Positions 63,514-64,000 of a DNA stretch of 64,000 nucleotides are shown here, piece by piece. The number at the start of each line of letters is the position of its first letter. Position 1 is the first letter of the stretch. Position numbers and translations under genes: made by a program. The stretch comes from Branchiostoma floridae. Lineage: Eukaryota > Chordata > Leptocardii > Amphioxiformes > Branchiostomatidae. Under the pieces are notes generated by a model, which saw nothing but the letters and a program-made list of their open reading frames with translations, was not told the DNA's origin and searched no databases. The stretch lies in the NCBI RefSeq assembly GCF_000003815.2, contig NC_049983.1, positions 9,035,470-9,099,469 on the forward strand. Direction: 5' to 3'.

Positions 63514-64000
63514 CAAACTGTCCCTGTCAGTCCACTGTGATAACAAAGGCCTTTCATGTGTGGTCTGGGGTGCATCAGCTCACACTGCATGTTCATGTTT
63601 GTTGGGAACACTGTTGCCTCTCACTCTCTTAGCAAACATCCCTCCAGCCTCAACCCCAGGAAAACCTTTGACATCTGTGGGTTTCCTGGGGAAGATTGGA
63701 AAGCTCCAAAAGCATGTGGCCTACAGGCAGGGAGTATGGACAGACCAAATCAGTTCCCTGGTTCACATATAGTTCGACAAAAAATTAGGGTACATTCCCA
63801 TCAAATGTGTAACTCAAAATCTACACTTTTACTTCTACTAACTTGACAAATGAAATTGAATGGCAATGCATTGCATAAAAGCGGCCAAAAAGTGGGAACA
63901 TAGACACATATAAAATAGACATTTAGATTAACAATCGAAACGAGCACAGATTTCTCAGGAAAATAGATAAATATACACAGGAAAATTCCATCAGATTCTG
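63514..64000. other. Flank, nothing recognised
   Basis: No supported exon or repeat. The open frames here are short and lack coding character. Confidence 0.4.

Overview
The window looks like an intron-rich animal genome, most likely a lancelet (Branchiostoma). The reasons are many short coding exons with GT/AG borders, very long introns packed with MITEs and tRNA-derived SINEs, frequent 'acatgtacatg' strings, and a GRIP-family gene of chordate type. The organism call is an inference; no marker gene settles it.

Two genes can be reconstructed from open frames, splice signals and matching intron phases. (1) A minus-strand gene for a GRIP-type multi-PDZ scaffold protein crosses almost the whole window. 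It runs from a first coding exon at 61790-61820 to an exon at 911-1105 and continues past the left edge. Thirteen coding segments join in frame to give about 443 residues: an N-terminal leader, PDZ1, PDZ2, PDZ3 and part of the PDZ3-PDZ4 linker. PDZ4-7 and the C-terminus lie outside the window. An in-frame open extension upstream of the PDZ1 exon (39454-39634) may be an alternative first exon encoding an N-myristoylation-like MGSVKS start. (2) A complete plus-strand gene of eight coding exons (4999-9658, 443 codons plus stop) encodes an uncharacterised ATP-grasp ligase. It lies entirely inside the GRIP intron between the exons at 10325-10506 and 1659-1751, on the opposite strand.

The rest of the window is intronic or flanking DNA rich in mobile and repeated sequence. 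There are six copies of one palindromic MITE, two other TIR families with two copies each, several CAG(GG)-ended hAT-like elements, two cases of one TIR element nested in another, and a probable SINE-in-SINE insertion. A 0.94-kb TIR element occurs as an inverted pair 15 kb apart around GRIP coding exons 1-2. A 2.15-kb element has GGACG-rich ends, and a 2.05-kb element carries two nearly identical 463-bp direct repeats. There are also several local tandem arrays, one of which touches a GRIP splice donor. No RNA genes, CRISPR arrays or prokaryotic signals were found.

The nested arrangement means the ligase gene is crossed by every GRIP transcript that reaches PDZ4. No functional link between a synaptic or trafficking scaffold and an ATP-dependent ligase is evident from the sequence.
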